Below are positions 1 to 11,300 of a DNA stretch of 64,000 bases, piece by piece. The notes beneath the pieces were generated by a model. It saw only the letters and a program-made list of their open reading frames with translations, had not been told where the DNA came from and did not search any database. Every line of letters starts with the position of its first letter. The stretch's first letter is position 1. The translations under genes and the position numbers were made by a program. Origin of the DNA: Sambucus nigra (lineage: Eukaryota; Streptophyta; Magnoliopsida; Dipsacales; Adoxaceae); assembly GCA_949130495.1 (NCBI GenBank), contig OX422207.1:705656456-705720455 (forward strand), read 5' to 3'.

Positions 1-975
1 AACGGGTTGCTTGACCTCTTTCTTAAGTCTAGTGGGACACTCCTTAACCTTGTGACCGTACCCCTCACACCCAAAACACTTATCTGACTCATCTCTATTA
101 GGCTTCTCAAACTTATCCTTAGAGGTGGGATCCACTTTGTTGTTCTTGAATTTTTCAAATTTCTTAGCATCTTTCGATTGCTTTTGAAACTTAATAAATT
201 TTTTAAATTTCTTTACCAACAAAGCAACATCCTCAAAATCGTAATCGGAATCCGAATCCGAGACTTTAATTTCCTCCTTCCGGGTTTTCAAAGCAATACC
301 CTTTTCTTTCTTAGGCACTTTCTTGGAGGTAATCATGTCGATTTCATAGGTTTGTAAGTGACCTACAATCTCTTATAGTTTCGTTGATTCTAACCTACCC
401 AAGGAGTTTAAAATGGTCACTTTCGCATCAAACCTACTAGGCAACGACCTAAAGATTTTCTTAATGACACGGTTGTCGGGAATTTTCTCACCTAGGTTAA
501 AAGACGAGTTGACAATATTGGACAACCTAGCATAGAACTCATAAAAGGTATCACTCTCTAACATCCTAATGGTCTCAAACTGTGTAGTGAGATTTTGAAG
601 TTTTGATGCCCTAACCGTGTTGGTGCCCTCGTGAGTGAGTGCCAAAATATCTCAAGCCTCTTTTGATGTTTCACAAGTCATAATTCTATTATATTCTTCC
701 TGTGTGACATGTGAAGCAATAACGTGTAGACCCTTAGAATTATATTGCGCAAGTCTTTGTTCAGTTTCGGTCCATGACTCAACAGGCTTTAAACTAGTGA
801 CCTCACCTACAATAGTGACAGGGGGTGTCCAACCTTTCTCAACAGCAAGCCAAACACGCTCATCAATAGATTTTAAAGCAAATCTCATTCTCATCTTCCA
901 ATAAGTGTAATTAATGCCATCAAAAATAGGAGTTCGAGAAAATTCATTATATCCAGAATTCATCTTTGAAAACAC
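1..975 (-). pseudogene. Ty1/copia gag, decayed, 5' part (element 1)
   Basis: This is the N-terminal and central part of a copia Gag, read on the minus strand and cut by the window edge. The N-terminal domain (652-975, DUF4219-like, motif FDGINYTYWKMRM) is followed by a UBN2-type capsid domain (373-645, motif YARLSNIVNSSFNLGEKIPD). A lysine-rich segment and a CX2CX4HX4C zinc knuckle (CFGCEGYGHKVKEC, about 33-85) come next. The reading frame is broken by TGA in place of the usual Trp after KEA (near 650) and by TAG near 375. The relative order fits plant copia Gag, which packages element RNA. A very similar copy lies at 62334-64000. Inactive as it stands. Confidence 0.85.
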
Positions 976-1008
976 ACGGAATCACAAAACAAATAAAAAT
1001 GTTTTCTA

Positions 1009-1021
1009 GCTCTGATACCAA
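1009..1021 (-). other. Primer-binding site of copia element 1
   Basis: Read on the minus strand this is TTGGTATCAGAGC, the usual primer site complementary to initiator-Met tRNA in plant copia elements. It lies 34 bp upstream of the gag ATG (975) and directly next to the LTR end at 1024, which fixes the LTR-internal junction. Confidence 0.85.
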
Positions 1022-1023
1022 TT

Positions 1024-2220
1024 TGTAAAGTGTGAGTGGCCCGATATGTGTGTTTTAAAAAAAACTAATTTTTTCTCCGAAAAAGATCCAACTTTTAATT
1101 ATGCACCAAACTAAGTTGTGAAAACCCAATTCTTACTTTAAGACAATTTTATCTTGATTAATCCTAAACATGCATCCAGTGATTAAAGCAAGTAAAGTAA
1201 AGTAAAGAATACTCACAACGCCGGATGTATGAGGAAAAAACCCAAAATGGGAAAACAACTTCGGACGGCCCAAGCCAGACAATCACTATGAATAATGGTT
1301 TTACAAAGACAGATTAGCCTTACACTAAGACTCCATCCCCACGGGTCTTGACGCTCCTTCTGATCTTCAATCGTTCTTCAATAGTACCCACGCAGAAATT
1401 CCATTTTCTACAATCTCTATCCACAACACACGCGTCCACGTATGTCTCGGTGTCCACCGATATGGCTTTGATACATCTACGATGTCGAGCACGATGTCCG
1501 TCGTTTCTTCACCGCAAAACCCTTTGATGTTCAATGAGTAGAACAAACAACTTTGGTACTTCAAGATCACGTAAACATAAACTAATGATAACTCGAATCT
1601 TTGCAAACTCTAAGGATGTGTTTATGACTTTTAAACCTTAGAAAACATGTGCAAACAATGTTCTAGTTCGTAAAACTCTTTTCCAAAAAGCACACTTACG
1701 AAATTATGATGCAAACAATGTTTAAATATGATTTAAAGCCCGCCTCAAAAAACGTGTCGTTCGAACAACTTAAGCATGTCGTTCGCGCGACATTGTATCT
1801 CGTTCGAACGAGATCCAATGTCGTTTGAGCGACCTCGTGAAAGTTTGACTTTCTTTGACTTTCTGATAAAAACGTCTCTTATCAAAGAGATTCAAATTAG
1901 TCAAACTCTATTTCGAGCTTATCATCATAAAACGAAGTTTAAACCATTAAAACGCTTTTAAAACATTTAAAAACATTTTTCTTTATAAAAAAATACATCC
2001 TTATCTTTTATAAAATAATTTCGAGTACCATTAATTATACGCATTCATACCTGAGTGATCTCAGAATGAAATTAACTTTGAAAACGAGTAAAGTTGCACC
2101 AATTAAACATTGGAATGATTATTTCTTTGAAGCTTTGCCGCAACGTCTTCAATTTCTTTAATACGTCATAGACCAAGTGGGATCGTGAAAAAATAAAATT
2201 CTCCCTATGACATATTACAA
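1024..2220 (-). repeat. Copia LTR between element 1 and element 2
   Basis: The LTR begins (plus-strand reading) with TGTAAAGTGTGAG directly beside the primer site. It shares blocks such as ATCCTAAACATGCAT and a GAGGAAAAAACCC-type block with the LTR at 7721. The far edge is not resolved: I place it before the AT-rich 2220-2530 stretch that follows the pol gene of element 2, so 2220 is approximate. It is flanked on both sides by internal copia sequence (gag of element 1 on the left, pol of element 2 on the right). It contains a strong palindrome at 1789-1822. Confidence 0.55.
1789..1822. repeat. 34-bp near-perfect palindrome in copia LTR
   Basis: The core ATCTCGTTCGAACGAGAT (1797-1814) is a perfect 18-bp palindrome. 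It is flanked by GACATTG and CAATGTC, giving a 34-bp inverted repeat with a single mismatched pair. A second, smaller inverted repeat (ATGTCG/CGACAT) lies just to the left at 1776-1794. Position in the LTR suggests a protein-binding or hairpin site; function unknown. Confidence 0.8.
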
Positions 2221-2530
2221 AAACAGTTTTGATCACGGAATTAAGTCAAAACAATACAGGGACTCAATTGGAAATTTATGTCCTTACATGTAAAAAAAAT
2301 ACAAAAATCTTTTTGTGTTTTTTAAAAATTATAAAACAAAATCTTTTTGCCTTATTCAAAAATTTTATCGAAAATAAAGTCTTTTGGGCCTTTTCAATTT
2401 TTGCTCAAAAAATAGAAAATCTTTTGGCATTTATCTAAAAATATGAAATAAAAAATAAAATACACAAAAGAATAATATAGGCGATAAAATCTAGTAATGG
2501 AAATCATATGATATGAGCATGAAAAATGTA
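2220..2530 (-). other. AT-rich 3' untranslated stretch of copia element 2
   Basis: This non-coding, A/T-rich run follows the RNase H gene. It resembles the stretch at 62070-62330 that follows the gag of element 3: both contain TTACTAG and runs rich in CTTTTTG on the same strand. I see no gene in it. Confidence 0.5.
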
Positions 2531-4380
2531 TCATATACTAGACATAGTAACCACCCCTCCGTCAACTTTGCTGATTCCTAAAGGCATCCTAAGACCCTCA
2601 AATCTAAGGGCATCTAAAGGCTTCGTGAAAATATCGGCTAACTGGAGGTCAGTGGACACAAAACTTAAGGACATGATTTTATTTTCTACCCACTCTCGAA
2701 TAAAGTTCTTATGTATATTATTGTGATTTTTGCCCGAGTATTGGACTGGATTGCGGGATATGTCACAGATGGTTAACTGTGAAATCCCATAGTCCTCTAG
2801 TATCTGCTTTATCCACAAAGTTTTATGAAACAACTATTGCTGGCTATGTACTCAGCCTCTACAGTGGACAAAGAGATGGAGTTTTGCTTCTTGATTAACC
2901 AAGAGACAAGAGCAGAACCAAAATATAAACACCCACCAGAAGTGCTCCTATATGCATCTACATCCCTGACCTAATCGGCATACGAATAGGCGAATAAATG
3001 TTCATTGGTATAAAAGGAATAACAAATTTTGTACGAGAAAGTCCCACTCACGTATTTGATAATACGTTTAAGAGAAAGTAAGTGCGACTCTTTTGGGGAT
3101 GCCTGATATCGCGCATAGACTCCAACACAAAAGGTATTATTAGGATGATATGAAGTCAAGTAGAGAAGGCTAACTATCATACTTCGATACAAGGTTTTCT
3201 CTATGTCCTTGCCTGAAGTGTCTTTTCTAAGCTTAGTAGATGTACTCATCAAGGTACGTGCATGCTTAGCGAAGTCTAAACCAAATTTCTTCATAAGGTC
3301 TCTTGTATACTTAGATTGGGAGATGAACAACCCATCCTCTAGTTGACAAACCTGGAGACCAAGAAAGAATGTAATCTCACCAGCCATGCTCATCTCAAAC
3401 TCACTCTCCATCTCCTCCTCAAAGTCGTGAGCATAGCGAGAGCACATGGATCCAAAGACTATATTGTTCACATAGACCTGGCAACCAAAATAGCACATGT
3501 TCCTATCCTAACAAACAATGTCTCATCTACTCCCCCTCTCCTGAAGCCACGGGCCAAGAGATTGGAAGTAAGCCTCCCTTACCAAGCACGGGGTGCTGGA
3601 TTCAAACCACACATGGTTTTTCTCAAATAATAAACGTGTTCAGGGTGATTAGGGCCATTAAACCCTTTTGGTTTTCCCAAATAAGCCTCCTCCTATAAAA
3701 TTCCATTTAAATAGGCACTCTTTACATCCATCTGATGTAACCTGAAGCACATATGACATGTGATGGCGAGTAGTAAATGGACGAGATCGAGCCTGGTAAC
3801 AGGAGCTAATATTTCCTCAAAGTCTACACCCTAAATTTTTGTGTAGCCCTGAGTAACCAACCTAGCCTTATTGCGTATAATGGTACCATTCTCATACATA
3901 TTATTCTTGTTGATCCACTTGGTACCAATCACATTCTTCTGACTAGGCCGGGGGATAAGTTCCCGAACATCATTCTTTCTAGACTGAAGCAATTCATCCT
4001 GCATATAAGATATCCATTGTTCATCTTTGAGTGCTTCTTTGATGTTATTAGGCTCAACTTTAGACTTGTATCAGAGAAAGCTAACCATGTTCTCTAATTG
4101 AGAATGAGTCTTGGCCCCTAAAGTGGTATCTCCTAGAATGATAGAAGGATAATGAATCTTGAGAACCTAAGTAGGTGTGTCCCCTAAATCAGGAGTAGGT
4201 TCCACATTGGGTGTGTGAGGGACAATGGGATCATCACATGGAAGTGCGTCATCCTCACACAAAAGGATAGAATCAAAAAATGTCGACGTTTTGTTATCTT
4301 GCACGGTCACGTTTATTGACTCCATAAATTTAGAGATGATCAAGTTAAAACAACCATTATGCTCTACTTGTCGATGAATA
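2531..4380 (-). pseudogene. Copia reverse transcriptase and RNase H, decayed (element 2)
   Basis: On the minus strand, about 4100-3500 encodes the RT fingers and palm in broken frames. Recognisable blocks are NVIGTKWINKNNMYENG, ARLVTQGYTKI and MDVKSAYLNG. The open stretch at 2971-3498 carries VYVNNIVFGS where active copia RTs have YVDD, so both catalytic aspartates are lost. RNase H follows and ends at 2531 with LADIFTKPLDALRFEGLRM, the usual C-terminus of copia Pol. Stops and frameshifts throughout. The enzyme would have made element cDNA; this copy is dead. Confidence 0.85.
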
Positions 4381-5208
4381 TCTTAACAAAATTCCCTCGT
4401 CGCTCCGGGAGTCAATTTTTCATAATTGCTCTCTATCCCTAAGGATGTAACACTTACTCCCAAAGACACGAAAATACGAAAGGTTGGGCTTCTTACCTAT
4501 CCACAAATCATATGGCATTTGAAGTGTGTGTGGATGAATAAATACTCTATTCACCATGTGTCACACAGTAGACACCGCCTCTACCCAAAACCTCCTAAGA
4601 ACTCTATGATCGAGAATCATGGATTTAGCCATCTCTTGAATTGTTCGATTCTTCCTCTAAGTAATCCCATTTTGTTGAGGAGTTTTCACAACCGAAAATT
4701 CATGTTCGAATCCAAGGCTATCACAATAAATATCCACTTTTGCTTCCTTAAATTTAGTATCATTGTCACTACGCATTCTATTAATAGTGACATCGTGTTG
4801 ATTTTTTAGGACACGACACTTAACCGTAAGAAACTCTACAACATCAAATTTCTCTCTTAGGAAACCTAATATAGAATAATGAAAGAAATCATCTACCATC
4901 ACGAGAATATACCTCTTACCACCCAAACTTTCAATGCGAGTATGACCCACATAATCCATGTGAATTAACTCAAGCACACGTGTAGTGGTAATGGAGTTCA
5001 ACTTTTGATGGGGATTATGGACTTGTTTTCCCAATTGACAGGGTCCATAAACCGCGAAAGTTCGCTTCTCAAGTGATGTCAATCCAAAAACTAGGTCATT
5101 CTTAGCTAAACGCTCCAACTCTTTAAAGTTAGCATGACCTAGATGTGGATGCCACAGATCTATAAAGGAGATCGCGGCGCTATTGAAGACAAATGAGGAC
5201 TTTGGCAC
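4381..5208 (-). pseudogene. Copia integrase (GAG_pre-integrase plus rve core), decayed (element 2)
   Basis: The open stretch 4657-5208 begins near the zinc-binding pre-integrase segment (LWHPHLGHANFKELERL). It continues into the integrase core with the first catalytic Asp in LIHMDYVG and the second in MRSDNDTKF. The third catalytic residue, normally Glu in a QQNGxxERKN block, is replaced by TAG: the sequence reads QQNGIT, stop, RKNRT. Downstream blocks (MVNRVFIHPHT, about 4560-4500) continue in broken frames to about 4380. The residues before 4650 confirm readthrough homology rather than a true end. Confidence 0.85.
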
Positions 5209-5536
5209 AATTCCATAACATTTATATTATGTCCTCGCCCCATTACAATAGAAGTTTAGCGGCTTGATCATAAATCTTACACTCCTTTAGCTCAAACTTT
5301 ACTGCCAGGTCAGCTTTGCACAACTAACTAATTTCGAGAAGGTTTGCTTTCAAACCTTTGATATACAAAATTTTCTCTAGCTTTGGAAAGTCATGGATCT
5401 CTATAGTACCTCGTCCTACTATTCTAGATTTTCTCCCACCTCCGAAGGTGACTTTACCTTAATTTTTATCCTCAAGGTTGGTGAAAAAAGAAACATCACT
5501 TGCCATGTTCTTGGAGCACCCACTATCAAAATAACA
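5209..5536 (-). pseudogene. Copia aspartic protease, decayed (element 2)
   Basis: On the minus strand this joins gag to the pre-integrase region. It contains CYFDSGCSKNMASDVSFF, matching the DSG/DTG active-site block of copia protease, followed by KVTFGGGRKSRIVGRGTIEI. An in-frame stop (TAA, near 5460) interrupts it between these blocks. The protease would mature the Gag-Pol polyprotein. The copy is non-functional. Confidence 0.7.
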
Positions 5537-7635
5537 CTATGAGGTATTATTACCTTTAAGATAAACATTAACAATAAGGGATTTTACATCATGTTTAGGA
5601 ACCCAAGAAGTGGCAACCTTGTGTTTTCCTTTGTCACTATTGGTTCTAGCTAGGATGTTGGAAGTATTCACTAACGGTAAAGACATCCGTTGAAACTTTT
5701 CCATCAAACTATGAGAAGTGGGGAATAGAAACTCATCCTGCTCTCTAAGACTAGTAAGATCACTAGTGTGGTGAGACGGATCATACGTACGTCGAGTCCA
5801 ACCCAAACTATATTCGTACTCTCTAAGGTGGCCTTTTCTCTTGCAATAAGTACAAAAGTACACTGCCTTAGGCCGACCATGGTTTGATTTTCTTAGTCTT
5901 ACTCTTCTTTGGGATTTTGGTTGATGCCCATATGGATTCGTTGTAAACTCGGGAATCGATTTGGTACAATATGAGATGTGGAAGCACCGTCAAAACCAAT
6001 TCCCTTACTTTTACCAAACCCTAAAGCGGGGTCGAGGAGTAACTTTACCACTTTCTAGATATGTCCTCAATCTTTACCTTGACCTTACGAGCTTTCTCAA
6101 GATCATGATTGAGTTGGGCTATAAGTTCTTCAAGTCTCCTACGAGCCTCCATGGATGAAAATAGCTCACTCGTAGGACTAGCCACTTGTTTGGTCAAGTC
6201 TCCTTTCACTTTTTCAAAACTACTTTCTCTCTCTCCAAAATATTTATCTATCTCCCTCTCTATACAAACTCTCTCTATATATATAAACTTTCTCTCTCTC
6301 TCTATCAAAGTTATGGTAACCATGGACTCTTTCTCTCTCGTCTCTTTTAAATATTTCTCTAACGCGATGATCCTAAGAGATAACCTTTTGTTTTGCTTTT
6401 TAGTTTTAAAGGACTCAGCATATAAATCGATGTACGCACGTTGTAGGTTACACTCGCTCTCACTTGTAGCATCCTCACCTTCACTCACATCGTTTTCACT
6501 GTCAAGGTGTCCTTTTGAGATATTATCCTCATCGTCGTGAGACGCACTAGACTACTCACATGACTAGCCATAAATGCTATGAAGTTTCATTCATACATTG
6601 ATTCGTCTCCTGAATCCACCGACTCAACCTCACTGTCATCAGTATGGGTGGCGTTTAAAGCAGCTTTATCTTTGCCTTGACGCTTTAATCAAGTTTCACA
6701 CTCAAAGGCTTTATGACCTCTCCTGTCGCACTCGTAATAACTCTTCTCTTCTCTCTTAGGGGTGTCCTTTTTGTCTTTATCAAATTTCTTTCCCGATTTA
6801 TTTTTCTCAAAACTCTTTGTCTTTAAAATTTCCACTATTTTTAGTTTGAGAAACTTCTTGAAATTTTTAGAAAACATGTCCAAATCGAGTAAATCAAAAT
6901 CATATTCAAAATATGATGTTTCCTCCTCTTTCCTTTTAGACGACTATTCTCTCTTTCTAGACAGCTCCTCATCCTTCCTAGACTGGATTTTAACTGAAAT
7001 CCGTTTCTATTTAGTTTAACTGTTTTAGGAAACATATCAATTTCATAGGTCTAGAGGTCTCCTAAAAGTTCTTCTTACCTAAGAGAATATAATATTCCTA
7101 AAGAGTTAAGGACAATGACTTTCAGGATAAAACGGGTAGGCATTGATCTTAAAATCTTTTTAACTACTCTAGTGTCAGGAATTTTTCTACCAAGATTATA
7201 GCATGAATTAACAGTATCTCACAGGCGTACATAAAACATATCAAAAGATTCAAATTCAAGCATGGTTGTGATTTGAAATTCAGTATTTAAATTTTGTAAT
7301 TTTGAGACTTTAACCGCCTTAGTTCCTTCATAAGTAAGTTGTAAAACATCCCATGCCTCTTTAGACGTGGTGCACATCATAATTCGGCAGAACTCATCTC
7401 GAGTGACTGCTCCAGATATAGCACTTAAACCACGTGAATTAAAATTACTTCACTTAAACTCTTCTTAAGTCTATTAAGACACATGTTTGAGTAATATTTC
7501 ATTACCAACAACATGAGTGGGCACAGTCCACGCTCTTTCGTCAATGGATTTTAACGACTACCTCATACGGTCTTTTCGATATGCATAGTTTGTCGCATAA
7601 AAAATTGCTATTCTATTATATAAGTTTTCCATTGA
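5537..7635 (-). pseudogene. Copia gag with two zinc knuckles and coiled coil, decayed (element 2)
   Basis: Gag runs from about 7635 down to 5537 in several frames. The N-terminal domain and UBN2 capsid domain (about 7635-7060) are badly frameshifted. A lysine-rich segment leads to a knuckle CDRRGHKAFEC (6689-6883; the first Cys pair is altered to YYEC). A long acidic, charged coiled-coil region (6045-6488) follows, then a second knuckle CTYCKRKGHLREY in which the last Cys has become Tyr/Glu (5537-5863). The order matches element 3 at the right end of the window. Confidence 0.8.
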
Positions 7636-7708
7636 ACTTTAGATTTTTCAAAAATCATTTTTTTTCCAGAAAAATGATATCCATAAAATTTTTGCAAAAA
7701 AATTACAC

Positions 7709-7720
7709 AAGATACCAATT
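7709..7720 (-). other. Degenerate primer-binding site of copia element 2
   Basis: Read on the minus strand, AATTGGTATC next to the LTR terminus TCTCA corresponds to the start of the TTGGTATCAGAGC primer site; the remainder has decayed (TTGTG in place of AGAGC). Confidence 0.6.
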
Positions 7721-8260
7721 TGAGAGTGCGCTTACATTCAATGTCCAAACTTATTCAACTAAACTTCAGTTTTATCACCAGATTTAACTAAATCCTAAAC
7801 ATGCATTTAATGTGATTGAACACGGTAAATTTATCTACCATGCAACCCAAACAATCACAAACACAGATTACGGGAAAAAATACCAAAGGGGCAAAACCAT
7901 TCATTTCACTATATATTGTAAACCTCGATTTACAGATACACAGAGAAATACAACGTGTTTGACAAACGAATACACACAGGCATCGGTTCATTGTCGTCGA
8001 TAAAAGATACCTTAAGAGCTCTAACAGTCAACAGTGGCGATAGGTTTCCTTCTCTATAAGATGTACTCCATGAATGAGTAATATGATCAAAAGGGTTTAA
8101 CAATCATTCACATATATGATTTTGGATATTTTGTGAATTAAAATAAGTTTTAACCTAAAATAATGATGTATTAAATCGCAACAGTTATACAGAAAATGGA
8201 TTTGTAAAAGACTTGCAAAAACCTGATATTCGAATAGGTATTTATACCAGAAAAAATCAA
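7721..8260 (-). repeat. 5' LTR of copia element 2
   Basis: It starts beside the primer site with TGAGAGTGCGCTTACATT (plus-strand reading) and shares ATCCTAAACATGCAT and the following block order with the LTR at 1024. A TATA box on the minus strand (GGTATAAATACC, about 8238-8249) has the right orientation to drive element transcription. The outer edge is not resolved; 8260 is a minimum. Confidence 0.55.
8238..8249 (-). promoter_or_regulatory. TATA box of copia LTR promoter
   Basis: The minus-strand sequence GGTATAAATACC lies about 530 bp upstream of the primer site, inside the LTR. Transcription would run leftwards into gag. Confidence 0.45.
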
Positions 8261-8861
8261 AAAGGCGGTGCAATTTTTACCTCACAATGGCCTGGGCTAT
8301 GTGAATGAGGTGAAAATGGTGGAAGAGAACAAGAAAATGATGAAATTGGTACCAACATTGGATCTCACTAAAAGAACTAAGAAGCTTAGGCAAATTTGCT
8401 TCAAGGCTAACTACAAGAAAAGAAGAATTCTTTTCGATTATTGTCCATGCTCAACATTTGATGTATTATTTGTTTTTCTATGGGTTATATTTAGGAGTTC
8501 ATACGCGTTTTACTTCTTGCGCTTTGGGGTTCCTCTCGATTATTATAACACAAGTGGTAGTTTATTAAGGAGTATGATTACAATTTCTTATAACTAAATT
8601 AGATTTAGAAGTTTTTTTTTCTTTTGATAAGCAAATAATTCAATAAATCAAACCCGCCTAAGGGGATGGAATCCCATATACAGGATGTATACAAAGAAAA
8701 AAGTAAAGGGTCGGGATCAATAACAAACTAGCTAAGCACCTGAAACTCTGTTTCCTTTGTAAAGTTATGTTATTCATCAACCTTATTTGGTTTGGAGTTT
8801 GATAAAGTATTCCAAACAGTAAAACGCATCATATTATCCGGGACTCCTTTCCAAAATAATT
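8261..8861. other. Unassigned spacer between copia LTR and satellite
   Basis: No convincing gene. A 109-codon plus-strand reading frame (8268-8597) has biased composition and no recognisable domain, and lies against a dead retrotransposon. The remainder (8600-8860) is unique-looking sequence with a T-rich run at its start. Confidence 0.4.
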
Positions 8862-9745
8862 TTAATGAGCTCTATAACACACTGGACTTGGCATGAAAAC
8901 ATGTCGTTAGAGGACGAAACCCCGAAACACCCCCCATACGGTCCCATGAGCGGCGTAAACACCTCACATGTGGCCAACCTATTTCGTTCAAACCAATCGC
9001 GTATCCACGGGACCCACGGCTTGAGAGCACGACCCGAATTTCAAAATAACTATACTAAGGCTTGAAAACATGCCGTTAGAGAGAGAAACCCCGAAACACC
9101 ACCCATACGACCTCATGAGCAGTGCAAGCCCCTCATACGGAACCAACGTAGCTCCTAGGAACCCACCGCGGGCCACGGGACCCCCGATTCGAGAGCACGA
9201 CTCAAATTTCTGAATATCTATACTCAGTCTTGAAAACTTACTGTTAGAGGATGAAACCCCAAAACACCCCCGAAACAGCTCTGTGAGCGGTGCTGACACC
9301 TCACACGGGACCAATGTAGCACGTAGGAAACGACTATGTGTCCATGGGACCCATGGTTTGATGTCACGATCCAAATTTCAGAATATCTACACTTAGTCTA
9401 CAAAACATGTCGTTAGAGAGAGAAACCCCAAAACATGTCCAAACGGCCATATGAGCGGCGCCCACACCTCGCACGAGACCAATGTAGCTCGTAGGGACCG
9501 AGCGCGTGGCCATAAGACCCACGGTTTGAAAGCATGACACAAATTTTAGAATATGTATACTTAGTCTTGAAAACATGCCGTTAGAGGGTGAAGCACTGAA
9601 ACACCACCCATACAGCCCTATGAGTAGTGTCAACAACTCAGACAAGACTAACGTAGCTCGTAGGAACTGACCGCGTGGCCACAAGAGCCCCGATTGGAGA
9701 GCAAGGCTCAAATTTCTGAATATTATCGTGATATCAAACTGGGGG
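8862..9745 (-). repeat. Satellite array 1, about 169-bp monomer, about 5 copies
   Basis: Tandem copies are marked by the phrase CGTTAGAG..GAAACCCCGAAACACC. The landmark recurs at about 8904, 9073, 9243, 9412 and 9580, spacing 168-169 bp. Each unit holds a second landmark, CCTCACACGGGACCAATGTAGC. Reverse complement matches the arrays at 19950-21180 and 23785-24430 (TTTTCACCCTTTAACGGC). Short reading frames across it are artefacts of the periodicity. Confidence 0.9.
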
Positions 9746-9829
9746 TCCCGTGACCACGCGGGCTTATATAATTTATTATTTAGCATTATGGTTGTGCGGA
9801 GTTCACATTACGTAGGTTTTAGAATGTTC
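9746..9829. other. Short AT-rich spacer
   Basis: Nothing recognisable; ends in a poly-T run before the motif cluster. Confidence 0.3.
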
Positions 9830-10345
9830 AAAAGACAAAGAAAATTCTGCCCAATTTTTTTTTACTATAGTTAAAAATGGTCACGGTTATGGTCCATGGC
9901 CATCTTTATTTTTTTTTCATGCATAAAAGGGGTCATGGCCTAGGGCCATTAACATTTTAGGAACATCGAAGTATGGGTCACGTCCTATGGCCGTGACCAT
10001 TCTGATACCATCAATGTACGGGTCATGGTCCAGGACCGTGATAATTTTTGTGACCATTTTCATATGTCGAAGGATTGGTCACGAATTTGAGACATGACTT
10101 GCTTCGTGAACATTCACGTAAATTAAAGTGTAAGTCACGGCCCAAGGCCATGACCAGGTGTGTATGGGTCTTGGCTAGTGTCTGCGACCATATGCCGTGA
10201 CCCCTGAGATCTGTGACCAATGTTGTTGTCAGGGATTTGGGCCATGACCATTAAAGATGGTCACGCTAGATTTGTTCAAGGACCAAATTCGTGACCCACA
10301 ACTAATGGTCAGGGACAAAATTCGTGAACAATCGCCCAATTTGGT
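9830..10345. repeat. Cluster of inverted GGTCACGG / CCGTGACC motifs
   Basis: Variants of GGTCACGGCC and its complement GGCCGTGACC occur about a dozen times in both orientations in half a kilobase, separated by AT-rich DNA. Dense subterminal motifs in both orientations are typical of the ends of CACTA transposons, and the left edge reads ACTATAGTTAAAAATGG, close to a CACTA-type terminus. No matching second end or TSD was found. It truncates the gypsy RT that follows. Confidence 0.5.
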
Positions 10346-11300
10346 GTAATGATGGTTAGTGAGAAAGGGATTGAAGCAGATCCTACCAAATTGAAAGAAA
10401 TACTCAAAATTCCACCACCCCAACTAGAAAAGGAAGTCTGAAGATTCTTTGGAAAACTGCAGTATATCAGTCGGTTCATCTACTAGTTGACTTCTATCTG
10501 TAAACCCATCTTCAAACTTCTACAGAAGGATTCAACCAAAATTTGGAACGAAGCCTTCCAGGAAACCTTTGACCGAATTAAGCAATATCTAGCCCGGCCT
10601 CCGGTACTCATGTCACGCAGGCTGGTCTACCCCTACTCTTATACGTGACTGTAATAGACACTATGGCTGGGGCTTTGCTAGACTAGTACATTAAAGAGTC
10701 TCGCAAAGAGAGAGTAATCTACTATGCCACCCGTAAGTTGGTCGGCTACAAATTTAACTACACTGCCTTGGAGAAATCATGTGTCGTACTTTTCTGGGTC
10801 ACCCAAAAATTACGACACTTGATGCTCGCTTTTCCCATCAAACTTATATCTCGAATGGAACCTAACAAATGCCTACTTGGAATACCTTCCCTACCTAGAT
10901 GAATGGCCTGATGGTTGATAATTCTAGCCAAATTTGATATTATGTATGTCACACAGAAATCCATGAAAGAAAAAGCCATCTCCGATTACCTCGCTGACTA
11001 CCCTATGGAAGAAACTGATATTTGGATTTACATGTTGCTCGATGAAAATATCCTCTGTACCTGTCAAGAAAACCTCCGGTGGAAAATGTTGTTTGACGGT
11101 GCCACCAACAAAAATGGATTTGGCATTAGGATACTCCTAATCACCCCTGATGACTCTCATACTCCTAATCCCAATTCCAAGATTTCACCTTCCATTACCT
11201 ACCCTAAGCAAAGAACAACTTAGACGATTCCCTTGCTACCTTAGCCTCCCATGGTTGAAATGCCCGAAGGAATAACAATGTCCCCTTTCCTAGTCCAAAA
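10330..11300 (+). pseudogene. Ty3/gypsy (Tat-like) RT C-terminus and RNase H, decayed
   Basis: The plus strand begins inside the RT thumb (VMVSEKGIEADPTKLKEI) and continues through FFGKLQYISRFIY and a connection segment (NEAFQETFDRIKQYL, PPVLMSRR). It ends with an RNase H start (WKMLFDGATNKNGFGI, about 11080), which keeps the DGA catalytic-Asp motif. Several stops and frameshifts. The N-terminal half of RT, gag and protease are missing, apparently lost at the junction with the motif cluster. Confidence 0.8.
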
